From assembly GCF_900104775.1 (NCBI RefSeq), contig NZ_FNSA01000003.1, forward strand, positions 1,736,001 through 1,800,000: 64,000 bases of DNA. The letters are read 5' to 3'. Below the pieces are notes generated by a model. It was not told the origin of the DNA and did not search any database. It saw only the letters and a program-made list of their open reading frames with translations. This DNA is from Tsukamurella tyrosinosolvens (lineage in GTDB: Bacteria > Actinomycetota > Actinomycetes > Mycobacteriales > Mycobacteriaceae). Positions 24,835 to 32,419 of this stretch are shown piece after piece (position 1 is the stretch's first letter; every line of letters begins with the position of its first letter). The position numbers and the translations under genes were made by a program.

Positions 24835-25719
24835 CTACGCGTGCGCGCGGAGCGCGGCGATGACCCACTCCGCCACCGGCACCATCGCGGGCCGCTGCGG
24901 CCAGCCGTTGAGCACGCCCAGCAGCGACCAGTAGCGCTCCACCCGCGCATCGGTGAAGGTCACCATCTGCTCGGCCATGGCCGCCCGGTCCGTGCCCTCG
25001 GGGAGCAGCGTCGCCAGCAGCGCCGCGGCCTCCGCGGACTCGGGCGGCGTCCCGGCCTCGACGGCCGCGCGGGCGGCGTCCAGATCCACCATCACCGGCG
25101 GCGCGGTCGCCGCGGCGCCGGTCACCGCCATCTCCCGGGCGCGCGCCCGGAAGTCCTCGTCGGCGACGAGCGTCGCCAACTCGATCCACGCGTCCACCTG
25201 GGCGGGCGTCGGATCGTCCGGCAGTTCGGCGGGCATGGACCGCATCCCGTTCGCGATGTGGGCGCCCGGCGCGTCCGGGGCGATGCCGGCGAAGGCCTCG
25301 TCGACGAACCCGTCGATGATCCGCTGGCGCTCGGCCGCGGACAACGTCGCCATCTCGTGCATGATTCTCAACTCCTCGGTCGTACTGTTCCTGGTGGCGA
25401 CCGACCGCAGCACCGCCCGCCGGATCCGCAGCGTGCGGATCTCGGCGTCGAGGGCCTTCGCGTGCGCGTCGGCCACCGCGGCGAGGCCGACCCGCTCCGC
25501 GAGCACGGCACGCACCGTCTTCACGTCGAGGCCCAGCGCGCGCAGGGTCCGCACCAGCTCGAGCCGCGCCACCGATTCCGCGTCGTACAGCCGGTAGCCG
25601 GCCGTACTGCGGACGGTGGGGACGAGGCCCTCGTCGGACCAGAACCGGATCGTCTTCACCGAGGCGCCGGTCCGGGCCGCGACGTCGCCGATGGTGAACA
25701 GTGCGCTGTCGTCGGTCAC
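24835..25719 (-). CDS. MerR-family transcriptional regulator
   Basis: 294 residues from a GTG at 25719. The N-terminus is a MerR winged helix (TIGDVAARTGASVKTIRFW, then GLVPTVRSTAGYRLYD), followed by a coiled-coil dimer helix and a C-terminal helical effector domain of about 180 residues. No metal-binding cysteines are seen in the usual positions, which points to a drug- or metabolite-sensing type. A promoter with the 19-bp spacer typical of MerR control stands directly upstream, so it probably regulates itself. Confidence 0.9.
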   Translation of the reverse strand: MTDDSALFTIGDVAARTGASVKTIRFWSDEGLVPTVRSTAGYRLYDAESVARLELVRTLRALGLDVKTVRAVLAERVGLAAVADAHAKALDAEIRTLRIRRAVLRSVATRNSTTEELRIMHEMATLSAAERQRIIDGFVDEAFAGIAPDAPGAHIANGMRSMPAELPDDPTPAQVDAWIELATLVADEDFRARAREMAVTGAAATAPPVMVDLDAARAAVEAGTPPESAEAAALLATLLPEGTDRAAMAEQMVTFTDARVERYWSLLGVLNGWPQRPAMVPVAEWVIAALRAHA

Positions 25720-25725
25720 GGGATC

Positions 25726-25756
25726 AGCCTGCGGTCTCCTGTGAGGGGAGAGTCAA
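25726..25756 (-). promoter_or_regulatory. MerR-type promoter with 19-bp spacer
   Basis: On the minus strand, TTGACT (25756-25751) and CAGGCT (25731-25726) are separated by exactly 19 bp. The spacer contains the inverted repeat TCTCC-N7-GGAGA. The -10 ends 6 nt before the GTG, so the transcript would be leaderless. An over-long spacer with a central dyad is the hallmark of MerR-activated promoters. The -35 overlaps the acyltransferase stop codon. Confidence 0.7.
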
Positions 25757-27003
25757 GAGGTCGCCGTGCGGGCGATGCCGGCGAGGCTCTCCTCGGCCTG
25801 CGGCGCGGGGCGCTTCCGCTTCGCCGGGCGGGGGCGGCCGACCCACCACTGCGCCTTCGGCGCCCGGCTGAGGAGTTCGACGATCCCGAGGGTGATCGCG
25901 ATCGTCAGCGCGTAGGCCACCGCGGTACCGAAGGGCGACGGGAGCACCGTCGTGAGCCAGGGTTCACCGTCGACGGTCCGGGGGAGCAGCAGCGTGGACA
26001 GCACCATCACGTGCACGAGGAAGACGCCGAACGAGCGCTTGGCGCCGTACGAGGCGAAGCGGGTCAGGCGCGGCAGACGATGCCGATTGCGCGCGAGCAA
26101 CAGGCCGACCGTGTACACCGCCGCCACGAGGACGACGTACAGCACGAAGTTCGCCGGCTGGAAGACCGCCGAGGCCACGATCGGAGCCGTCTCGTCGCTC
26201 AGGCGCACCCGGTAGAGCACCTGCGCGCCCAGCGCGACGAGCGCCGCGGCCGCGAAGATCAGCGGAGCGTGCCGCAGCAGGACCGCCTCGATCCGCTCGC
26301 GGTGGAAGGCCGAGAAGACGCCCAGCAGGATGAAGAACTGGTACGGCACGAACGTGGCGTACAGGTGCCAGAAGTTCTCGCCCCACCAGCCGGTCGTCGG
26401 GTTCCAGTAGGTGGCCGCGACGTAGATGCCCACCTGCAGAACGGCACTCACGGCCAGGATCGGCGCGTGGAACCGGCGGGTGCGCTCGGCGAACGCGAAG
26501 ATCAGGGGGAACAGCAGGTAGATCTGCAGGGTGACGAAGATGAAGTAGAGCTGGTACCCGTTGGTGCCGCCCCACTTGAGGCTGTTCCAGAAGTCGCCCA
26601 GCTGGTGGGGGATCTGCCCGCCGTTACCGCCGACGACCATGTCGTAGACCCAGTAGGCGAACGCCCACAGCACGAACGGGGTGATCACCAGGGTGAGCCG
26701 CTTGCGCCAGAACCGCACGGGGCTCAGCCGGGCGCCGCGCTCGACGATGCCGTACGCGAGGACCAGGCCCGTGAGCGCGAAGAAGGCGTTGCGGGTGAAG
26801 TGCAGGTTCATCGCGATCGCGTTGGTGACGGTGCCGTTGACCTCGTCGTTGGTGTTCGTCAGCGTGTGGATGAAGACCACGAGCAGGAAGGTGATCGTGC
26901 GGACGAAGTCCAACTGGTAGAGGTAGCCGCCGCGCGACAGGGCGGCCTCGGTGCGCCCGGTGGCTACCGGGGACGCCGTGGGTCGTTCCAAATGCGTGGC
27001 CAT
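25753..27003 (-). CDS. Membrane acyltransferase, acyltransferase-3 family
   Basis: 416 residues with about ten transmembrane helices. The start LYQLDFVRTITFLLVVFIH, with the His after the first helix, and the paired LTLVITPFVLW fit the acyltransferase-3 (OafA/WecH-like) family, which transfers acetyl or other acyl groups to glycans, lipids or peptides at the membrane. A basic, Pro-rich cytoplasmic tail ends the protein. It stands alone upstream of the MerR gene, and its own 5' side faces the rpsP upstream region. Confidence 0.85.
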   Translation of the reverse strand: MATHLERPTASPVATGRTEAALSRGGYLYQLDFVRTITFLLVVFIHTLTNTNDEVNGTVTNAIAMNLHFTRNAFFALTGLVLAYGIVERGARLSPVRFWRKRLTLVITPFVLWAFAYWVYDMVVGGNGGQIPHQLGDFWNSLKWGGTNGYQLYFIFVTLQIYLLFPLIFAFAERTRRFHAPILAVSAVLQVGIYVAATYWNPTTGWWGENFWHLYATFVPYQFFILLGVFSAFHRERIEAVLLRHAPLIFAAAALVALGAQVLYRVRLSDETAPIVASAVFQPANFVLYVVLVAAVYTVGLLLARNRHRLPRLTRFASYGAKRSFGVFLVHVMVLSTLLLPRTVDGEPWLTTVLPSPFGTAVAYALTIAITLGIVELLSRAPKAQWWVGRPRPAKRKRPAPQAEESLAGIARTATS

Positions 27004-27374
27004 GGGCTGAGTCTGCGGTCCGTTCCTGCGAGGGTGCTGAACGCGGCCTGGCAGGGGTCTACACCGGGCTGACGGTGCATCGCGCAGGCAACGACAGGGT
27101 GGAGTTTACCCGCCGGTAACCATTGCTTTCGCAACATCGGGGCCGAAGTGGCGCGAGTCACGTCTCTGCACGGTCTGGTTCGTCCAGTCTACGGAGAACC
27201 CGCTCCCGCGGCGATTTCGCGCCGGTCGCACGGCGTGGCAGAATGGATCGCTGCTGACCGGCAGCGGCTGAGATACCGCCCGGCGGTCACGCAACCAGAC
27301 GGCAAAACCGGGTGCGTTCATCCTGACGCATCGCTGAATTGCACACGTGACTACGAACGAAGGAACCACAGCAC
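27004..27374. other. Intergenic region upstream of rpsP and the acyltransferase gene
   Basis: 371 bp without a convincing gene. Divergent promoters for the acyltransferase (left) and the rpsP operon (right) must lie here. A small dyad TTACC-CGCC-GGTAA is at 27106-27119. A weak promoter-like pair, TTTCGC (27215-27220) and CAGAAT (27239-27244) with an 18-bp spacer, faces rpsP. GAAGGAA precedes the rpsP ATG. No RNA gene or riboswitch was recognised. Confidence 0.45.
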
Positions 27375-27830
27375 ATGGCTGTCAAGATCAAGCTCACGCG
27401 GCTCGGCAAGATCCGCAACCCGCAGTACCGCGTCGTCATCGCCGACTCGCGCACCCGCCGCAACGGCCGCGCGATCGAGTCGATCGGCAAGTACCACCCC
27501 AAGGAGGAGCCCTCGCTCATCCAGATCGACTCGGAGCGCGTGCAGTACTGGCTGGGCGTCGGCGCACAGCCGACCGAGCCGGTTCTCGCCCTCCTGAAGA
27601 TCACGGGTGACTGGCAGAAGTTCAAGGGCCTCCCCGGGGCCGAGGGCACCCTGAAGACCGCCGCCGAGAAGCCGTCCAAGCTGGACCTCTTCAACGCCGC
27701 TCTCGCTGCGGCCGACAAGGAGCCCGCCGCGGCCGCCACCACGCCCAAGAAGAAGGCGGAGAAGAAGGCCGACGAGGCGCCTGCAGAGGCTGCTGAGGCT
27801 CCCGCCGAGGCTCCGGCCGAGGGCGAGTAA
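27375..27830 (+). CDS. rpsP: 30S ribosomal protein S16
   Basis: 151 residues. The first 85 are the S16 core ([49 protein letters not shown]). The rest is an Ala/Lys/Glu/Pro-rich tail, which makes it longer than the roughly 80-residue E. coli protein; such tails are common in actinobacteria. First gene of the rpsP-khpA-rimM-trmD operon; its TAA shares an A with the next ATG (TAATG). Confidence 0.98.
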   Translation: MAVKIKLTRLGKIRNPQYRVVIADSRTRRNGRAIESIGKYHPKEEPSLIQIDSERVQYWLGVGAQPTEPVLALLKITGDWQKFKGLPGAEGTLKTAAEKPSKLDLFNAALAAADKEPAAAATTPKKKAEKKADEAPAEAAEAPAEAPAEGE

Positions 27831-28078
27831 TGAGCGCCGTCGTCGCCGATGCCGTCGAGCACCTCGTGCGCGGCATCGTGTCGAACCCGGACGATGTCCG
27901 CGTCGACCTCATCACGGGCCGTCGCGGCCGCGTGATCGAGGTCCACGTGAACCCGGACGACCTGGGCAAGGTCATCGGCCGCAGCGGCCGCACCGCCACC
28001 GCCCTGCGCACCCTCGTCACCGGTATCGGTGGCAAGGGCATCCGGATCGACGTCGTCGACACCGATCGGGTCCGCTGA
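27830..28078 (+). CDS. khpA: KH-domain RNA-binding protein KhpA
   Basis: 82 residues: a single KH domain with the GxxG loop in VIGRSGRTATALRTLV. Always found between rpsP and rimM in Gram-positive bacteria. KhpA partners with KhpB (Jag) in other species to bind RNA and affect cell division. It follows rpsP with a one-base overlap. Confidence 0.95.
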   Translation: MSAVVADAVEHLVRGIVSNPDDVRVDLITGRRGRVIEVHVNPDDLGKVIGRSGRTATALRTLVTGIGGKGIRIDVVDTDRVR

Positions 28079-28082
28079 CCCG

Positions 28083-28604
28083 ATGGAGCTCGTGATCGGC
28101 CGCGTCGCCAAGTCGCACGGCATCCGCGGCGAGATCGTCGTGGAGGTGCGCACCGATTCGCCCGAGCTCCGCTTCGCGGACGGCGCCGTCCTCACCGGTC
28201 GGCGCCCCCGCGAGAAGAACACCCAGACGTACACCGTGGCGGCCTCCCGGAACCATTCCGGGAGGCTGCTGGTGCGTCTGCAGGGCGTGAACGACCGCAC
28301 CGCCGCCGACGAGCTGCGCGGCACGCTCTTCCTCATCGACTCGGCGGACGTCGAACCGAGCGACGACCCCGACGAGTTCTACGACCACGAGCTCGAGGGT
28401 CTGGCCGTCCGCACCGTCGGGGGCGAGGACGTCGGCACCATCGCCGAGGTTCTGCACGCGCCCGGCGGCGAACTGCTGTCGGTGAAGGCGCCCGACGGCC
28501 GCGAGATCCTCATCCCGTTCGTCACCGCGATCGTCCCCGACATCGACGTCGCCGGCGGCGTCGTCACCGTCGACCCGCCCGACGGCCTCCTCGATCCGGA
28601 GTAG
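28083..28604 (+). CDS. rimM: Ribosome maturation factor RimM
   Basis: 173 residues. N-terminal domain begins [17 protein letters not shown], the family signature, and the C-terminal PRC-barrel part has [11 protein letters not shown] and [15 protein letters not shown]. It helps assemble the 30S head, binding S19. The ATG lies 4 bp after khpA with no clear ribosome-binding site, so it is probably translated by coupling. Confidence 0.97.
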   Translation: MELVIGRVAKSHGIRGEIVVEVRTDSPELRFADGAVLTGRRPREKNTQTYTVAASRNHSGRLLVRLQGVNDRTAADELRGTLFLIDSADVEPSDDPDEFYDHELEGLAVRTVGGEDVGTIAEVLHAPGGELLSVKAPDGREILIPFVTAIVPDIDVAGGVVTVDPPDGLLDPE

Positions 28605-28608
28605 GCCC

Positions 28609-29301
28609 GTGCGCATCGACGTGGTGACGATCTTCCCCGAGTACCTCGCGCCGCTGCGGCAGGCGCTCCTCGGCAAGGCCGTCGACAAGGGCCTGCTCGA
28701 GTTCGGCGTGCACGACCTGCGCGACTGGACCCACGACGTGCACAAGGCCGTCGACGACTCGCCCTACGGCGGCGGTCCCGGCATGGTCATGAAGCCCACC
28801 GTCTGGGGTCCCGCCCTCGACGACGTCTGCCCCGACGACGCCCTCCTCGTCGTCCCCACGCCCGCAGGCGTCCCGTTCACCCAGGCCATGGCGCACGAGT
28901 GGGCCCGCGAGGAGCACATCGTGTTCGCCTGCGGCCGCTACGAGGGCATCGACCAGCGCGTCTTCGACGACGCCGCCCGCCGCGTGCGGGTCGTCGAAGT
29001 CTCCATCGGCGACTACGTCCTCATCGGCGGCGAGGCCGCCGTCCTCGTCATGGTCGAGGCCTTCGGTCGCCTCATTCCCGGGGTGCTGGGCAACAAGCTC
29101 AGCCACCACGACGACTCCTTCTCCGACGGTGCCGACGGCCTCCTCGAGGGGCCGTCCTACACGCGCCCCGAGACCTGGCGCGACCTCGCCGTGCCGCCCG
29201 TCCTGCTCTCGGGCGACCACGCCAAGGTCGCCGCCTGGCGTCGCGAGCAGTCGCTCGCGCGGACCGCGGACCGTCGACCGGACCTGCTGCCGCCCGCCTA
29301 G
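28609..29301 (+). CDS. trmD: tRNA (guanine-N1)-methyltransferase TrmD
   Basis: 230 residues from GTG. SPOUT-fold methylase: [12 protein letters not shown] at the start, [10 protein letters not shown], and the trefoil-knot region [11 protein letters not shown] ... [13 protein letters not shown] that binds S-adenosylmethionine. It methylates G37 in tRNAs to prevent frameshifting. Last gene of the ribosomal operon; a short GC hairpin follows the stop. Confidence 0.98.
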   Translation: MRIDVVTIFPEYLAPLRQALLGKAVDKGLLEFGVHDLRDWTHDVHKAVDDSPYGGGPGMVMKPTVWGPALDDVCPDDALLVVPTPAGVPFTQAMAHEWAREEHIVFACGRYEGIDQRVFDDAARRVRVVEVSIGDYVLIGGEAAVLVMVEAFGRLIPGVLGNKLSHHDDSFSDGADGLLEGPSYTRPETWRDLAVPPVLLSGDHAKVAAWRREQSLARTADRRPDLLPPA

Positions 29302-29377
29302 GCCCGCGCCACGGGCGCGAAGAGCGCCGGGAACGGCACCCGGCTCGGTAAGGTCAACCCTCGATACTTCGCGATCG

Positions 29378-29406
29378 CGATCGCACTGCTGTGGCAGTCG
29401 CGATCG
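29378..29406. repeat. Inverted repeat upstream of the kinase-like gene
   Basis: A 12-bp stem with one bulged base: CGATCGCACTGC (29378-29389) pairs with GCAGT + C + GCGATCG (29394-29406) around a TGTG loop. It lies 77 bp after trmD and 20 bp before the next start, so it could terminate the ribosomal operon or regulate the kinase-like gene. Confidence 0.5.
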
Positions 29407-29425
29407 GAGTCCGGGAGGAGGACGA

Positions 29426-30448
29426 GTGGCAGGGACACCGGCGCCGCACACGACGGGCCCTGGTTCTGTGCGAGCACGGATGTCGCTGCTCGCCGGAGCG
29501 GTCGTGCTCCTCGGTGCCGCGGCCCTCGCCGCCGTCCTCGCGCTGTCCACCGGCGGCCTGCCCGGGGCGGCGATCGTGGCGGTGCCCGTCGCGGGCATCG
29601 TGGCCGGCGTTGTCGCCTGGATCTCCGCCGACCGGGTCCTGCGGCGTGTCGGTGCGATCGAGCGACGGTACCGCGAGCTGGCGGACGGCAACCCGCGGTT
29701 GCGGGTGGCCGAGCCCGGCGGCGACGACGAACTCGCCCGACTCGCCCGCACCCTCAACGACGCCCTCGACCGGCGCCAGCGCGGCGCCGAACGCCGCCTC
29801 GACTTCGTCGGCGACGCCGCCGATACCCTGCGCGGCCCGCTCGCCACCGTGCGCGCGGACCTGTACGCCGCGACCCGACCCGGTGGCCCCGATCCCGTCC
29901 ACGCCGTACAGCGCGCGCTCGCCGACGCCGACCGGCTCCAGACCGCCACCGCCGACGTGCTGCTGCTCGCCCGCCTGCGCGCGGGCGAGCGGCCGCGGCG
30001 CGAGATCCTCCCGTGGTTCGAGGTGATGACCGACGTTCGCGCCCCGGCCGCGGCGTCGTTCTCCGTCGAGGGCGATCTCGCGACGCTGGTGCTCGGCGCC
30101 CGCACCCACCTCGTCGTGCTGATGCAGTACCTCCTCGACGAGGCCGCACGGCACGCGGAAACCGCGGTCGTGCTGCGGATAGCGACGTTCGACGACGCCG
30201 TGGTGCTCCGCGTGGACGACGACGGACCGCCGATCCCCGCCGCCGACCGCGAGCGCGCCTTCGCGCCGTTCGACGCCCCCGATCGCCTCCGCCCCGACGG
30301 CACGGGGCTGGCGCTGCTCATCATCGGGGAGATCGCTCGTGCGCACGGCGGCTCGGTCCGCATCGAGGCCTCGCCGCGCGGGGGATCGCGCCTGCGCGTG
30401 GAACTTCCCGCGGTGCTGGCCGACTCGCTCCCGGACTGGGAGGCCTGA
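29426..30448 (+). CDS. Histidine-kinase-like membrane protein, probably a pseudokinase
   Basis: 340 residues from GTG 29426, chosen for the strong GGGAGGAG five bases before it. Two transmembrane helices (about 20-42 and 47-68), a HAMP-like linker, then a DHp-like helix and an HATPase domain. Where active kinases have the phospho-accepting His (S-H-E-L-R-x-P), this protein has A-D-T-L-R-G-P with Asp133. In the N box the ATP/Mg-binding Asn is Glu239 (LLDEAARHA). The G1 box reads DDGPPIP and the G2 box GTGLALLI. No response regulator lies nearby. It is probably catalytically dead or works differently. Confidence 0.75.
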   Translation: MAGTPAPHTTGPGSVRARMSLLAGAVVLLGAAALAAVLALSTGGLPGAAIVAVPVAGIVAGVVAWISADRVLRRVGAIERRYRELADGNPRLRVAEPGGDDELARLARTLNDALDRRQRGAERRLDFVGDAADTLRGPLATVRADLYAATRPGGPDPVHAVQRALADADRLQTATADVLLLARLRAGERPRREILPWFEVMTDVRAPAAASFSVEGDLATLVLGARTHLVVLMQYLLDEAARHAETAVVLRIATFDDAVVLRVDDDGPPIPAADRERAFAPFDAPDRLRPDGTGLALLIIGEIARAHGGSVRIEASPRGGSRLRVELPAVLADSLPDWEA

Positions 30449-30548
30449 GTGCCGCGGCGGCGAATGCCGTCGAACCCGCACCGGGAGTGCACTCGCGCGG
30501 CATGATGGTCGCAGCGGGCGTGGGGGCGCCCGCGGATTCGGGGGAATC

Positions 30549-30851
30549 ATGGCTGGGATCAGCGGCGCCGCGGCGCTGCTCGCGGACGTCGAACGGCGCG
30601 AGGCGGAGCTCGCGCGGCTCGACGAGGAGTTCCGGACGGCCCGCGTCACGGCGCGGTCGCAGGACCGGACCGTCGCCGTGACCGTGGACGTGCGCGGCCA
30701 CGTCGTGGAGGTGGAACTGGCGCCGGGCACGCCGCGCGCCCACCCGCCGGAACGCCTGGGGCCCTTGATCGCCGAGCTCGCCGCCCGCGCGGCGGGCACC
30801 CTGCGCGAGCACTACGAGCGGCGCGCCGAGCTGACCCGGGTGCCGCGATGA
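30549..30851 (+). CDS. YbaB/EbfC-like small protein
   Basis: 100 residues: an N-terminal coiled-coil helix (ADVERREAELARLDEEF), a central beta hairpin (DRTVAVTVDVRGHVVEVEL) and a C-terminal helix, the YbaB/EbfC layout. In actinobacteria, proteins of this fold accompany type VII (ESX) secretion genes, for example EspL. It leads a four-gene unit whose members overlap or abut, which suggests a shared function, perhaps as a chaperone (inference). Confidence 0.7.
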   Translation: MAGISGAAALLADVERREAELARLDEEFRTARVTARSQDRTVAVTVDVRGHVVEVELAPGTPRAHPPERLGPLIAELAARAAGTLREHYERRAELTRVPR

Positions 30852-31126
30852 TCTTCGAACTCGAGCCGGACGCCTGGGAGCGGGAGGCGCGGATCGTCGA
30901 CGCCCTCGCCGACGCCCTGCCCGCTCCGGAACCCCTGCCGCTGCCCGACGACCGCTACGCGCACGCCCTCGGCGACGTCCCGGCCGCCTCCGACGCCGCC
31001 GCGCGGGACCTGCACGCCGCGGCCGCCGCCGAGCTGCGGGGGCTCGCCGCGAGCATCCGCCGGCGGGCCCGCCGCGCGGCCGACGCGGACCGCACCGGTG
31101 CCGCGGCGATCGAGTCGGTCCGATGA
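30848..31126 (+). CDS. Small helical protein, type VII secretion target-like
   Basis: 92 residues, overlapping the YbaB-like stop (ATGA). Two predicted helices separated by a Pro-rich turn, with a C-terminal AADADRTGAAAIE reminiscent of the tail of EspC/DUF2580-type secretion targets. It lacks the classical WxG turn. Size, shape and neighbours fit an ESX-like partner protein, but sequence evidence alone is weak. Confidence 0.6.
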   Translation: MIFELEPDAWEREARIVDALADALPAPEPLPLPDDRYAHALGDVPAASDAAARDLHAAAAAELRGLAASIRRRARRAADADRTGAAAIESVR

Positions 31127-32007
31127 CGGACGCCGCGTTCTGGCCGCAGGAACCGGGCCCGTACACCTCGATCGGGGAGGCGTACCTCGCCGCGCACGAG
31201 GCGGCCCGAGGCCTCGCCGCCGGCCTCGGCGTCGACGGGCCGTCGGGCGCGCTGACCGCGGCGGCCGCGCTGGACGCGGCTCGGGAGGAGTTCCATGGGG
31301 AGTACGCGCACCTCGTGGACGACACCCGCGCCCGCATGACCGACGTGGCCGCCCGCACCGCCCTCGCCCGGCTGGAGGTCCGGGGGCAGAACCCGCCCGG
31401 CGACCCCGGTGCCGAGCAGGCCGCCGACCTCGCCGACGACCGCGGCCGTGCCGAGACCGAGGATGCCGCGGAGGAGGCGAGCCGACGCTCCGCCGAGCTC
31501 GCCGCCGGGCACGGCGCCGCGCTCGGCTCCTTCGCGCCCGTGGCCGGGATGGGCATGCTCGGCAGGGCCCTCAGGGCCGACGGCGCCCACCGCGCCGCCC
31601 ACTACGCGGTGCCCGTCTCCACGCCCGCCGACCTCGACCTGAGGCTGCGCGAGGTGTGCGGCGCGGTGACCGGACCCGCGCGGGGTTGGGTGCGGATGGC
31701 CGTCGCCGAAGTGGCCGACGAGGCCGGGCGCCCCTGGCGGCTCATCGGCACCACGGAGCTCGACGGCTACCTACGACCCGGGGTGATCCTGCGCGACGGC
31801 GAGCTCGCCGCCGGCAACGAGAACTGGCCCGAACTTTCCATCGCGACCTTCTGCGCCGCACACGGTTTCGCGCCCGGACCGGTGGTCGGTGCCGTCGAGC
31901 CGCCGCCTGACGTGTGCGAGTACCTGCGCGCCGCCGGATTCACACCGACGTGGTCGCCCGATGCGTGGACCGCCGGCTGGGAGGACGCCGATGCACCGCT
32001 CGACTAG
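31123..32007 (+). CDS. Unknown 294-residue protein, candidate secreted effector
   Basis: The ATG overlaps the previous stop (ATGA). Residues 1-160 are mainly helical and acidic (WPQEPGPYTSIGEAYL...). Residues about 170-290 form a separate, mixed alpha/beta domain containing three Cys, with motifs GWVRMAVAEVADEAG, ATFCAAHGF and DVCEYLRAAGF. It has no signal peptide and no membrane helix. The two-part build (helical leader plus compact C-terminal domain) next to ESX-like small proteins resembles type VII effectors. I could not match the C-terminal domain to a known toxin; the deaminase HAE/CxxC pattern is absent. Confidence 0.65.
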   Translation: MTDAAFWPQEPGPYTSIGEAYLAAHEAARGLAAGLGVDGPSGALTAAAALDAAREEFHGEYAHLVDDTRARMTDVAARTALARLEVRGQNPPGDPGAEQAADLADDRGRAETEDAAEEASRRSAELAAGHGAALGSFAPVAGMGMLGRALRADGAHRAAHYAVPVSTPADLDLRLREVCGAVTGPARGWVRMAVAEVADEAGRPWRLIGTTELDGYLRPGVILRDGELAAGNENWPELSIATFCAAHGFAPGPVVGAVEPPPDVCEYLRAAGFTPTWSPDAWTAGWEDADAPLD

Positions 32008-32410
32008 CCTGCCCGACCTCGCCGAGGCCGTCGCCGCCGTGACCGCCGACCGGCGCCACGCCGCGGGGCTCGCCCTCGTCTCCGGGGCCCTCGACCGCGC
32101 CGCCGACCCCGCCCTCGACGCCGCGGGCGAGGTGTTGCTCGACGAGCGTCGTGCGCCGGGCTCCCGGCGGGGCGAGGCGGACCGGCTCGCCGCCGCCGTC
32201 GACCGGCTCGACCAGGAGGCGCACGCACGCCGCCGGGACGGCGACCACACCGGCTACATCCTGAGCTTCCAGTCCGCTCGGGTGATGGCGGCGCTGCACT
32301 TCCTGGTGCGCGACGGCGGCGGGGGACTGGCCGACGTCGCCTACGAGGCGGTCATGGTGTGCGGCGCCACGGAGCCGGTGATCGCCGAACTCGTCGGGGC
32401 CCGCCGGTAG
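31991..32410 (+). CDS. Unknown 139-residue protein, candidate immunity protein
   Basis: The ATG lies 17 bp inside the end of the preceding gene. The 139-residue product is soluble and probably all-helical (LPDLAEAVAAVTADRRHAA at the start, GYILSFQSARVMAALHFL in the middle) with one Cys. As the last and tightly overlapping gene after a candidate effector, it stands where immunity genes usually do. The family is not recognised, so the role is inference. Confidence 0.6.
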   Translation: MHRSTSLPDLAEAVAAVTADRRHAAGLALVSGALDRAADPALDAAGEVLLDERRAPGSRRGEADRLAAAVDRLDQEAHARRRDGDHTGYILSFQSARVMAALHFLVRDGGGGLADVAYEAVMVCGATEPVIAELVGARR

Positions 32411-32413
32411 GGT
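32408..32413 (+). promoter_or_regulatory. -10 box for leaderless start of tex
   Basis: TAGGGT overlaps the stop codon of the preceding gene and ends 6 nt before the GTG at 32420. Confidence 0.5.
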
Positions 32414-32419
32414 GGCCGC

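Noticed and set aside
31123-32007. A nucleic-acid deaminase toxin fold in the 294-residue protein
   Set aside because: The Cys residues do not form a CxxC and no HAE-type motif is present.
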